Shown piece after piece: positions 38,545 through 48,435 of a stretch of 64,000 bases of DNA (the stretch's first letter is position 1; the number at the start of each line of letters is the position of its first letter). Made by a program: the position numbers and the translations under genes. Origin of the DNA: Paramacrobiotus metropolitanus. Lineage: Eukaryota > Tardigrada > Eutardigrada > Parachela > Macrobiotidae. The notes beneath the pieces were generated by a model. That model was not told the DNA's origin and did not search any database. It saw only the letters and a program-made list of their open reading frames with translations. The DNA lies in assembly GCF_019649055.1 (NCBI RefSeq), contig NW_026570267.1:558001-622000 (forward strand). Reading direction: 5' to 3'.

Positions 38545-38925
38545 ACCTAGCATTACTTTTTGTGTCTGCATTTTTTTCAGCCGGTCGTGGAAGTGCAACA
38601 TACGGATCGTGCCCAAAAGCCGCCCCCCTTCTATTATCCATCTTCACTATTAACACGAGCGGAAGCTTCTAAATAAAAACCGAATTACTTATCACGAAAA
38701 TTTCTAGTTGTTGTTGTTGTTCTTCTCCAGTTTTTGTTGTTGTCTAGTTGTTGTTCTTCCGTACCAATTTCTTTCGACGCGTTGTCCAGTATTTGGACAA
38801 CGCTGTCATTTGGAGAACGTACAATATTTCCAGTCGCTCCTTGATAACTTTCCCGGCATCTGTTCCATTCGGCTCCTAAAAGTGTTGTAGAAAATTGAGG
38901 TTTATTAAACACTGCGATATGTCAG
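38545..38925 (-). pseudogene. EPC: Second EPC gene fragment
   Basis: Same segment as 29.6-29.93 kb in the same orientation. The exon 38875-38765 is intact here (DAGKVIKERLEIL ... YWTTRRKKL, like the region before YEYWIKKRKN in human EPC1). The following DPYVA exon is broken: GHDPYVALPRPAEK then frame loss, and stops upstream (GGATAATAG). A GTTGTTGTT expansion lies in the intron (38705-38755). The fragment was later split by the TIR element to its left. Confidence 0.65.
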
Positions 38926-39250
38926 TGAGTGATTGAACTATGTCCAGTGCAAACGTTCCGGGAGTTTGTAGATTAGTACGTGGAAGCCCGATTTCGGTTA
39001 AGTTTCATTTCCCGGATTCAAAATAAAATATTCGTAGTATAAGCGAGAATGAATGTCTTCAGCTACTCAAAAACGATAAACCGAATTTTCTACAAAATCT
39101 GCGTTTTCCTGCTGTTTTGCGACATAAGATTTTAAATATAAACCTATTAAATTACGTATTGGAATTGACCGACCGTGGACCACAAGAAGCGCAGAGGCAA
39201 AGCCGAAGCTGCTTCCTGAAGCTACCGGTAATGCCCAGTTCACAGATCCC
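38926..39250. other. No gene recognised
   Basis: Includes a GGCAAAGCCGAAGCTGCTTC word (about 39193) that recurs inverted at about 39798 and in part at 42104. Confidence 0.4.
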
Positions 39251-40183
39251 TTCAACTGAATGACCGACCTGACACTACTGTCTAGTGCACAGAGCCCGTT
39301 AGGTCAACGAGTGAACGAGCTACCGGTACTGCCCGTGCACAGAGCCCGTTAGGTCAACTATCCCGTTAGGTACTATATCGATGCACAGAGCCCGTTAGGT
39401 GAGCGGGTGACCGAGCTACCACTACTGTCCAGTGCACAGAACCGGTTAGGTTAACGAGTGACCGAGCTACCGGTACTGTCCCGTGCACAGAACCCGTCAG
39501 ATGAGCAACTATCACTAATGACCGAACATACACCAGCGGGCACAAGCCATTCTCCAGTGACAAGAGCCTGTGAAGTGACCTGACGGAGTTACCGACCTAG
39601 TGATATAGTGTCCAGTGCATTCGTACTATTTCATATTTAATACATACTTATAGACAGTGAGATTTAGGGTTTCTTTTCGGAGCAGTAGTGGAGCTCGGTC
39701 ACCCGCTCACCTAACGGGCTCTGTGCATCGATAGTACCTAACGGGATAGTTGACCTAACGGGTTCTGTGCACTGGGCATTACCGGTAGCTTCAAGAAACA
39801 GCTTCGGCTTTGCCAGCGGGCACAAACCGTTCTCCAGTGACAAGAGCCTGTGAAGTGACTGAGTTACCGACCTTATAGTGATAGTGTTTAGTGCACCCGT
39901 TATGAGGTCACTGTGTACAAACATTTTGGCTCGTATAGAATGCTGATAAAACCTGCATGCAAAAAAAGGGGTTTTGATGTGCACGGAAGTGAAACTTTTC
40001 GTACATGTATAATGTACACGAATCTGGTACCATGTTGGAACACTTCCCTTAAATCATCGCTGTTGTACTAGGAGTAAAGTGTAAATGAGTGAACATTTAA
40101 GAGAGTCTTAGAAGGGCGGACGCCTGTGACAGGAGAACACTGCTGATTTTTTGAATGAAATTTAAATATGAATAAATAAAAAT

Positions 40184-40256
40184 CTGCCGATGACAGGACT
40201 CGAACCCGTGCCAGTTGCGTCTGTAGCCGTCCGTCTTACCACTGTCTGTCAGATCT
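40184..40256 (-). repeat. tRNA-derived SINE head
   Basis: The reverse strand carries a perfect RNA polymerase III B box (GGTTCGAGTCC, 40196-40206), a T arm (ACGGG-TTCGAGT-CCTGT) and an A-box-like stretch (CAGTGGTAAGACGG). The acceptor stem does not pair well and no anticodon stem forms, so it is not a functional tRNA. A T-rich stretch follows in the transcription sense. It probably heads a SINE of about 180 bp. Confidence 0.6.
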
Positions 40257-41584
40257 ACACCAGCTTGCGTTATTATTTCTTTTTAAGATTTTAACGCACT
40301 GTGCGACTGCCTATCAAGAAGAACTATAGTACATATCGAGGAACAAGATCTATATTACAACAACCCCACCGTCCCCACGTGATCGTGAGTGTCCCACGCA
40401 GTGATCGATTTTCCGTTCAGTTGCGATCCTGCAGTACGTGTTACAATAATGCACAAAAAGGAAAGTATCGATCCTCGAATTTTGCTTTTATATTAAGTAC
40501 AAGATCTATACTACGCGCGGCGCCCCATAGTTTTGAGATCTCTATAACCATAAAACTTCTGGAAAAACGGACAACGCCATTAGATCCGGGATAGTTCAGA
40601 AGTGGCCGGCATGTGTTTTTTTTATGAAAATATCGAGCCGGTATCAAGCCGGCATCAAGACCAGATTGATCCAACCCATCTTAAAGGTCACCTTGAAACT
40701 TAGAAATATTTGCCTAGATACAATACAAAATACCAATTGACATAATTATCACACTAATTAAACCGAAAAATAAATAAATAAATTAGTGTACTTATTCAAA
40801 CACTCGCGTTATTCAAACATTGCTGCCGGTGTTGCCGAGCTCGAAAAACGTTTAGAATCAACCGATATAAAATGTAAAAATATCTAATATAAAATCAGTA
40901 CGAAAAATCACTGGACGAGTGAGTGACCGAAACACTATCACCGACCACTGAGCGGAATCTCTAGATGAGTGGGTGACCGAGGTACCACCACTGACCAGTA
41001 AGAAAAACCACTAGACAAGTGAGTGACCGAAACACCATTACTGCCCACTGAGCGGAATTTCTAGGTGAGTGAGTCATCGAGCGGGCTTTGCTCTTGCTCG
41101 CCTAACGGGCTCTGTGCAACCCGTGCACTGGACAGTAGTTGTAGCAGGGTCACATCCTCACCTAGCGATTTTTCTCCTTACCTAGCGATATTTCTTACTG
41201 GACAGGCTGAGCTCGGTCAGTCACTCACCTAGTGATTGAGTGCGTCAAAAAATCGCTAGGTGAGTACGTGACCGAGCTACCACCACTGTCCAGTGCCCAG
41301 AACCCGTTAGGTGAAAGAGTACCGAGACACCACTACTGTCCAGTGCATAGATCCCGTTAGGTAGATGGGTGACCGAGCTACCAATACTGTCCAGTGCACA
41401 GAGCCCGTTAGGTGAACGCGTGACCGAGCTACCACTACTGTCCAGTTCATAGATCCCGTTAGGTAGATGGGTGACCGAGCTACCAATACTGTCCAGTGCA
41501 CAGAGCGCGTGACCGAGCTACCACTACTGTCCAGTGCACGAACTCCGTTAAGTGATCTAATGAGCGAGGTAGCACTACTGTTCA

Positions 41585-41652
41585 GCGCATAAACTCCGTT
41601 AAGTGATCTAGTGACCGATCGGTCACTAGATCACTTAACGGAGTTTATGCGC
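41585..41652. repeat. Perfect 68-bp palindrome
   Basis: Every base from 41585 to 41618 pairs with 41652 back to 41619, with no loop. The centre is GACCGATCGGTC. The arm is one variant of the CCGTTAAGTGATCTAGTGAC repeat unit. Confidence 0.95.
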
Positions 41653-41653
41653 A

Positions 41654-41711
41654 ATCTATGCAAAGGACAGTACTGGTAACTCGAGTTACCAGTACTGTCC
41701 TTTGCATAGAT
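41654..41711. repeat. Perfect 58-bp palindrome
   Basis: Bases 41654-41682 pair with 41711-41683 with no loop. The centre is GTAACTCGAGTTAC. It is separated from the 68-bp palindrome by a single base (41653). Confidence 0.95.
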
Positions 41712-41860
41712 CCCGTTAGGTAGGTGGGTGACCGAGCTGCCAAAGCTATCCAGTGCACAGAGCCCGTTTGGTGAACGTATGACCAAACTGCAATATTACT
41801 GAGCAAAATAGAGCAGGGCCTGCTAAGTTCTTAATGGGTGACCTATCTAGCACCACTGTC

Positions 41861-42532
41861 CAGTCTTAGCTTCCTTTTAGTTCGTAATGTGATACTCTCG
41901 TGGGTGATTAGATTTGGATGGTTTTTCGCTAAGAAAATTTAACAAAAAATGATCTGTAAAGTCAAAGTAATTGCGTTCGACTGCACGAAACCAAAACATC
42001 CATTTTTTTATAAAATTTTTGTTATCGGGCTCTTCAGATTTATCCGTTCTAAGTTAACAATCCGTAAACCGGCCAAGGAGTTTAGAACCCAAGAAACGCG
42101 GAGGCGAAGCCGAGGCTGTTTCTTGTACACTAATAATACCATATTAATTACCTAATCTGAAGCCCACAGTCAGCTCCCACTTGGGCTTTAGAAGTGCCGT
42201 AAAATCTTTGGCGTGGAACTTTCAGTTTTATTTGGAAAAATTCAGTAGTTAAACCCAGAACTGCATTCGCACCGGACGTACGATACAGTGAGTGAACGCG
42301 CATTGGATATGTACTTACACACATACTTATAATTTTACTAGACGTTATTTACGATTAATATTGTGAGCGAACTTTGTTGTGGAAATTAGGTATTCTCAAA
42401 ACTTACGCATTTGCAGCATTGGTAAAACAGATGTAAGTATATGTACTTAACGCGTCTGCTCCAGCATCAAACGTTTTAAAAATTTGTTAGAAATGTTTTT
42501 GCAGACATCAAAAGTCTACTTGTTTTACAAAC
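41861..42532. other. No gene recognised
   Basis: Short frames only. A GAGGCGAAGCCGAGGCTGTT word near 42101 resembles the 33-kb and 39-kb GC-rich words. Confidence 0.4.
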
Positions 42533-43562
42533 ATGGATACAATGGAATACGGATTACCGAGGTTTTCTAGCTGGGCATTCTGGGCCCAAATTCGACAACG
42601 AGTTTTTGCCCTTCATGTTATCACTACCGCGCTCGTGATTCTGGTTTTATGTGAATTGTATTTGTGTATGGCTGCTAAATGGATATCCGATTCACACAAG
42701 GTGGGAGTTTATCAGAGCAAAGTTTACTCCATTAGGCATTATAGGCATTAGTCGTCAGACTGGAGATTTCTTAACCTTTCGATTTCTTGTGAACAACAAA
42801 AGGATAAAATTATCTGCACAAAGGCCGGATTGTGCTTTTATGCCGCTAGCTGTATTAAGATATGTCTACAGCATATATCCAGATGAGTATCTTGACTGTA
42901 ATTTCAGTTTCCTTAAACTTCTACTATATTCAAAATAACAAGCACGGCGGTCACTCAACTTCGCGCATATCTTCCGCAAAAACTGTACTTCACAAAATTA
43001 GTACGAATTTTTTCCAAGTCTAGCATGAACATGTGGTTAATATACAAAGTAAGTACGAATTTAAGTATGAAGTACGTCTGCTGTGTCTTTTATTCTAGTT
43101 GGACATACCGCATTCGCCAAATAATACAAATTTGATTCCGCATATTATCATCCACGGCATGCTTGTCTCGTTTCGAGTCCATTCTTCTGCGTTTTGCGAA
43201 TGTATCCCAAGGAAGACAACATCAGTCTTGTACATTGCCGAAATTATGAAATGCCAAGCAAGCCGTACATTAGCTTCATAACGAAGTGCAACGATTATTT
43301 CCTTTCCTTGTATTCCTGTCTTGTGTTTGCCATTTCGTTCGCTGTGCTCACAACGGGAGAGGCACTAGGTGGCTATTTGGGATTTCAGAAAAGAGGAACG
43401 AATATGGATGGAATCCACCGGTTGCAGTTTGCCATCATGCTGACGGTTGGCACTAGCATGCCCATGATGCTATTCTGCATGCGGGAAACCGATCGTATTA
43501 AGAGAATGACTGACAAAATTTTGGAGCGCAACTGGAATTTGGTGCCGAAATCCGCATATTAG
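42533..43562 (+). CDS. Multi-pass membrane protein, middle exons unsure
   Basis: Exon 1 (42533-42700) starts MDTMEYGLPRFSSWAFWAQI and has one helix (ITTALVILVLCELYLCMAA), ending at a GTGGGAG donor. The last coding block (within about 43194-43562) has two helices (YSCLVFAISFAVLTTGEALG, LQFAIMLTVGTSMPMMLFC) and ends RNWNLVPKSAY. A possible exon from 42752 (SSDWRFLNLSISCE ... GLCFYAASCIKICLQ) and one from 43099 (LDIPHSPNNTNLIPH) lie between, but I could not close the phases. A four-pass protein is plausible; family unknown. Confidence 0.4.
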
Positions 43563-45720
43563 TACTGTATACCATACAGGCTAATATTGAAGAAAGAAAC
43601 ATCTGAACCGCTTGCGTGTATTGCCCTTTTCTTCATTTTTCAAACAGTTTGTATTTACTAGTATTCCTTACCTCTCGAAGTCGGATTCACTTACATTGTT
43701 AATTTCAAACATGCATACATACGGTACCGAAATGCATTTCTGATTTCAGGGATTTCTAGCTGATTCGTGGTTTTTGGTTGGACAGTTTTACTCCTGTTTA
43801 TTCCCCGGTCTAATCCTTTACAGTATTTCAACACCTACCATATATATACTCTGTATCTGCCATGTCACAATAGCTTTGCTTGTATTATTGCGTTAATATG
43901 TCATAGATAAGTAGCATAAATTTTGATACCCATACTTTGCAACAAAATGAATTCTCGAAAGATCGTTAAATCTCCTGAATTCATGAACTCAGAGCGTTAA
44001 ATATCTTGAGCATGCCGTTCTTACTACTCTAGGTATGTACCCCTACGTAGGGTATCCGTATACGCCATCGAAAATGGCTTTACCTGAGTTTACCTGCATT
44101 AATACGCTTAGCACTATAATAGCAATTAGCAACATATGTAGCTTTTTACACATATATAATATTACCATCGCGGTGTTCGCGTCAACGGGTAATCAGAATC
44201 GTGTAGCGCGCTGTTACTTTTTATTTTGCAAGTTTTAGCACCATATTATGCAACTGAGTTTTTAATTTTTTACAACCTATTTGTCCACATTTAGGGTGGG
44301 TGACAAACATTTGAATGTCCAGTAATATAGATATAACGCTTGTTCGTTGCTGTTGACCTACCCAACAGACGCCAAAGTACCCCGGCTGCAGTGTAAAAGT
44401 ATGTTCTTATTTGTCTCTATTTGTACTCGTATTTGAGGAATTGTTCGAGGTAAACTTGTGACTGACGAAAGCAGATGAGTATTCATTCATCCTGAAAGTA
44501 TAAATTTTACCATCGTAGCTTTACCGGCATAGGCAATCCTTTGCGACCATTACGTAAGGTGATCTATGGTACGTTACACATGGCTATTTCTTAAAGTGGC
44601 TAATCATGTATCCAGCAGTGGACGACATAGGCTACCGTTAATTCATAAAAGTTTGAGCAATTTCACAAAGTTTACAACTTAATCAATTTACAACGCCGGT
44701 GTGAGAAAGCTCACCCGATTACATTATGCCGTCGCGGGAGCTGCCGGTTAGATGTAGTAATTACGAGTAAGTACTTTCGATCCATCAATTAAATAGACTT
44801 GTGCTTGTAACCTGAACACCAAACAAAGCCTTCGTAGATTGTCATAATCGTATACAATTGAAGCACACGAAATGCTGATGAAATCTTGTGGTCATCCGAG
44901 AATTTTGCTCCAGAATTACTTCTACACATAGAAGTATAGATGTATGCACATTTCGACATTCGTTTATCATTGAACAGTGTACAAGACGATCATGACATAG
45001 ACATTTTTCTTACTTTCAGCAACAGTACTAATCGGTTTTAAAAGGAAACTGCCGTACGTTTTCTTTGGAAAATTTATATGATTCAGCAGTGGAGCACATC
45101 GAGTCTGATCGTTCAGCGTTGGCTTCAGGATTTACGATGGTCGTGCGCATGTGAGCATGTCACCCTGCAATCGAAATCCCTAGCGAATCCGGAAGTAAAA
45201 ACCATCCGTCCGGAACATCAAAAGTGAAAAATAGAGCTTTGGGCAAGCGTCCCAGCACAAATTCTTCCCCCGGTTCAGTTTCCGCATGCAGTTTAACTCA
45301 TCGCCAAAACCCAACCGATTTTCATGAACGGAAATCGGGCAGGTGCACCCCAAAATCACCCCTCGCATATATGGAAAGGGCTTGCTTAAGACGTTAGATG
45401 GTCCCATATATTATATGAAGTAAGATTAAGTACGATAAATTTTAACCCCACTGCTTTTTCTCGTATTATAAAAAATTCAGAAATTCGTGTACAAGTACCT
45501 CAGCAAAGAAATAGACTTTGGTTAATTCGCGCTGGCTATGTGTTTACTACGAAGTAATATACCATTACCCGTGCTCGCAACTATTGCACAGATAAGTTGG
45601 GTACCGGTGGCTGCTGCCTATTAGAGTAGAAGTAGTTTTTCGTACATGATGTGCATTCCGCGCATGTTGGCAGTCTCCTCGATGATGATCCACTGAAAAT
45701 CTCTGTAGGGCATAGCTCGG
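43563..45720. other. Mostly no gene; possible minus-strand exon at 45180-45407
   Basis: The 45180-45407 minus frame (MGPSNVLSKPFPYMRGVILG ..., five cysteines, ending RTDGFYFRIR) looks more protein-like than its surroundings but has no partner exons. The rest is AT-rich without signals. Confidence 0.3.
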
Positions 45721-46332
45721 CGCCATGATCTGTGACCCGCACAACTGCACGAAATGTTCTAAGCCAGTTGACTGCTACGCCCATCACGGCCTTTCCTGCG
45801 CTTTTCCGCCGGCAGGCATCCCCGACATGGTGGGCTCAACAGCATCGTATGTCGCGCTTTTGTCTCACAATCAGCCGGAATCCCTGCAAAACTTGAGCCT
45901 CGCGGCACATTTCACACAGGTGATCGACGTCCAGACGGATGCACAATTTTCGCGTAGCAGAGAGGGATGTGTTTGGTTTTGGAAGTCTCATGCGTCGATA
46001 CCGTTGCAGCTTCTCATATCAGATCAACTTCGGTAAACGCGGGATCGGCCGCCGTTCAGACAGAAGAAAAGAAGACCAGGTTATATTCCTATTTAAACGG
46101 CCGTTATATATTCGCACCCATCGCTTTTGAGACGATGGGCCCGTGGGGACCGTCGGCCTTTGCCGTCATAAAGGAGTTGGGAAAGCGACTACGGACTCAT
46201 TCAGGAGAGGCCCGCTCACACCAGTTTCTTCGGCAGCGTCTATCTCTAAAGATACAGCGGGGTAATAATGCCGCTTCTGTTATGGGTACCGCTGAGAGAG
46301 CGGAAATGTTTAATGAGCTCTTGTTTCTTTAA
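45721..46332 (+). pseudogene. Retrotransposon polyprotein C-terminal remnant
   Basis: Two overlapping frames together carry the C-terminal signature found after reverse transcriptase in many animal retroelements: a Cys/His knot (CTKCSKPVDCYAHHGLSC), then CVDTVAASHI, AAVQTEEKKTRLYSYL, FAPIAFETMGPWGP and QRLSLKIQRGNNAASVMGT. The first frame ends and the second takes over around 45960, and a central part resembling GKRPDG-type sequence is damaged. The reverse transcriptase itself is absent. A TA-rich microsatellite follows at 46371-46395. Confidence 0.6.
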
Positions 46333-48435
46333 CAGTTTTCCGAAGGACGTAGCGCTGCATACGTCCACGGGTATATATATGTATATATATATACCTGTAG
46401 GTATGGATCCATGTCGAGTCATATTGTAACTTGTAAGTTTGTAACACAGGACAGACAGAACGTTTACTGACAATGCTCAGATTCAGACATTCGGGTATCT
46501 TCCAACGCCTATGTAGGTTTTTTGTGCATTATGCGCAGTAGAAACGACTGGTAACGTGTGTCATCACGATCCGGAGCTTATCTATGCTCTGAATGGTCAA
46601 AACAACTATACCGCACGTATTCGAGATACCGCGCTGCAGAGCTCCGTTTTTTAACATACCCGTTCTTATCTCTATGAATCATAGCTTATGCACCATGGTG
46701 CGCTGCACTGGCCGTATACCAGCCAACAGAGAAAGATGTCTGACTGTAAACTCAAGAGAGACAGAAATGCTGTAACTCAGGATGGGCAGAGATGCAGAGG
46801 CAGAGGTGGAGCATGTATGTGAACAGTGAAAGAACGCACTGAATGTCATCGTCAGTTGATCCAAAGTTTCAAGCACTAGTTTTTCGTTTACCTTTCCATA
46901 AAACTTCCTAACCAACATCTCAGAAGATAGAAAGAAAAATTTGACGCTTTTTGATCTCTGATAAGTGCTTTTTTGTGGGGAACCAAGAAAGTTATGCTTG
47001 TTTTGGTTTCTTGTAGACATAGCATAGGGTGCAAGCAACGCCTCCATCGGACGGACCTATGCTAAGTCTACGAGAAACCAAAACAAAACTAACTTTCTTG
47101 GTTCTCCATAAAAACCTACTTTCAAAAAATCAAAAAATTCTAAAATTTTATTCTCTATTCTGAAACATTAACTGGGAAGGTTTGTTAAAGTGACAACGAA
47201 AAACTGATGCTGCAAGTTTTGGAGATAGTGGCAGTCGGAATCAGGTACTCGTACCCAAAGTCGAGACTAATACACGTATGCGCTTACGCGAGGTGGTTGC
47301 ACTTGCCGCAGACTATTTCGCTAAAATAGCCGTCCAGCTTGCACTCAGGCAATCTTCCCAGTAAACAACTCCACAACAGAAGTTTTTTGCAGTTATTATG
47401 TACAGTAATAAAACCCGTCCTTCGGAACAGTCCCCACGGGAGGACGCCCCGCTAGGGTTTTTAAAACGTGTACAAGTGAAGTTTGAAATAACATTAGCAG
47501 AGTATATGATTGTTTTTCTTGTTTCTGTATATAGATAAAATTTTTTTTTACAATGCGGAATTTGTTTTTACGATGAGATGCGAAAAGGGGAAGAAAAAGG
47601 TTGTGCTAAATCAGAATTTTACTGACTGCGTAGTTTCTATTGTACACTTACGTACGAGCACCACAATTCCGGGCACAACAACGTCAGGAATGTGCATATT
47701 TTAAAACAGTGTTACCTAATTAACGTGCCACCAGCTAACAGGAAGCATTACGGATGAGCTTGTGAAAACGATTCAAGATGAAACCGCTTACGAAGCTATC
47801 AGAATCGTTAACTAACCAAATGTAAAACACAACGCACAATCCATGTAATGCGTTGTAGCGTATAAGTGGAAGAAAGCTTTGCGGATTCGACCTTTCAAAT
47901 GCTATAAGACATCCATAACAAATCCCAGAATGATCGGTGTGGCCGGTACTTCTTGGGTGGTAATTTTTTTTATGCATAACGGTCTTCGACCCATTAACCG
48001 TGCGCAGTAGTTTAAGAAGCATGCCTAATTACCCATCACACCGAACCCGCCTTGTAGAATCAAAGCTTACCGCGCAAAATTAGGCAAAAGGTTATCGTCT
48101 AACAGTGCCCCCTTCTAACAACCAGCTGCTTTCCTGGGCAATATAAACGGAAATACACGCAAAAAAAATACGCTAAGCATTCGAAGGAAATACGTCGGCA
48201 TCTCGGCATCCATCGCTGGTTACTAATTTTAATAACTTGTGCACGCAATCGAAAGCTATTAATATAAAACAGTTATATAATACGAAGGAAAGACGGGATC
48301 ATTCTAAGCAGCACTAGAATCACAGAAGACTGGGAGAAATGTAAAAAACAAGCACACCTTTTGTCTGTAAATAAAAACATCTACAGTAAAACGAAAACAA
48401 ACTATTCTAATGCCACAGGGCTGACTTGGCGAAGT
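46333..48435. other. No gene; hairpin repeat at 46.9-47.15 kb
   Basis: Holds a TA microsatellite (46371-46395) and an inverted repeat (separate entry). Other frames (47735-48022 minus, 95 codons) have no support. Confidence 0.4.
46960..47125. mobile_element. Imperfect inverted repeat, ~50-70 bp arms
   Basis: GAACCAAGAAAGTTATGCTT ... GTAGACATAGCATAGG (46978-47028) pairs with CTATGCTAAGTCTACGAGAA ... CTTTCTTGGTTCTCC (47059-47109), loop about 30 nt. Weaker pairing extends outward through the flanking T-rich stretches. Confidence 0.7.

Larger units (their letters stand above)
39255..41860. repeat. Dispersed/tandem ~50-bp repeats around CACAGAGCCCGTTAGGT
   Basis: Units of roughly 47-55 bp, of the form GTGCACAGAGCCCGTTAGGT, then GTGACCGAGCTACCACTACT, then GTCCA. 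They occur in direct orientation at 39270-39510 and 41260-41790, inverted at about 39690-39790, and as a diverged form (GAGTGACCGAAACACCA) at 40915-41060. Single units also appear between. Copies vary by substitutions and small deletions. Confidence 0.85.

Noticed and set aside
40184-40256. A functional tRNA gene
   Set aside because: The B box and T arm are good, but neither the acceptor stem nor the anticodon stem pairs properly.
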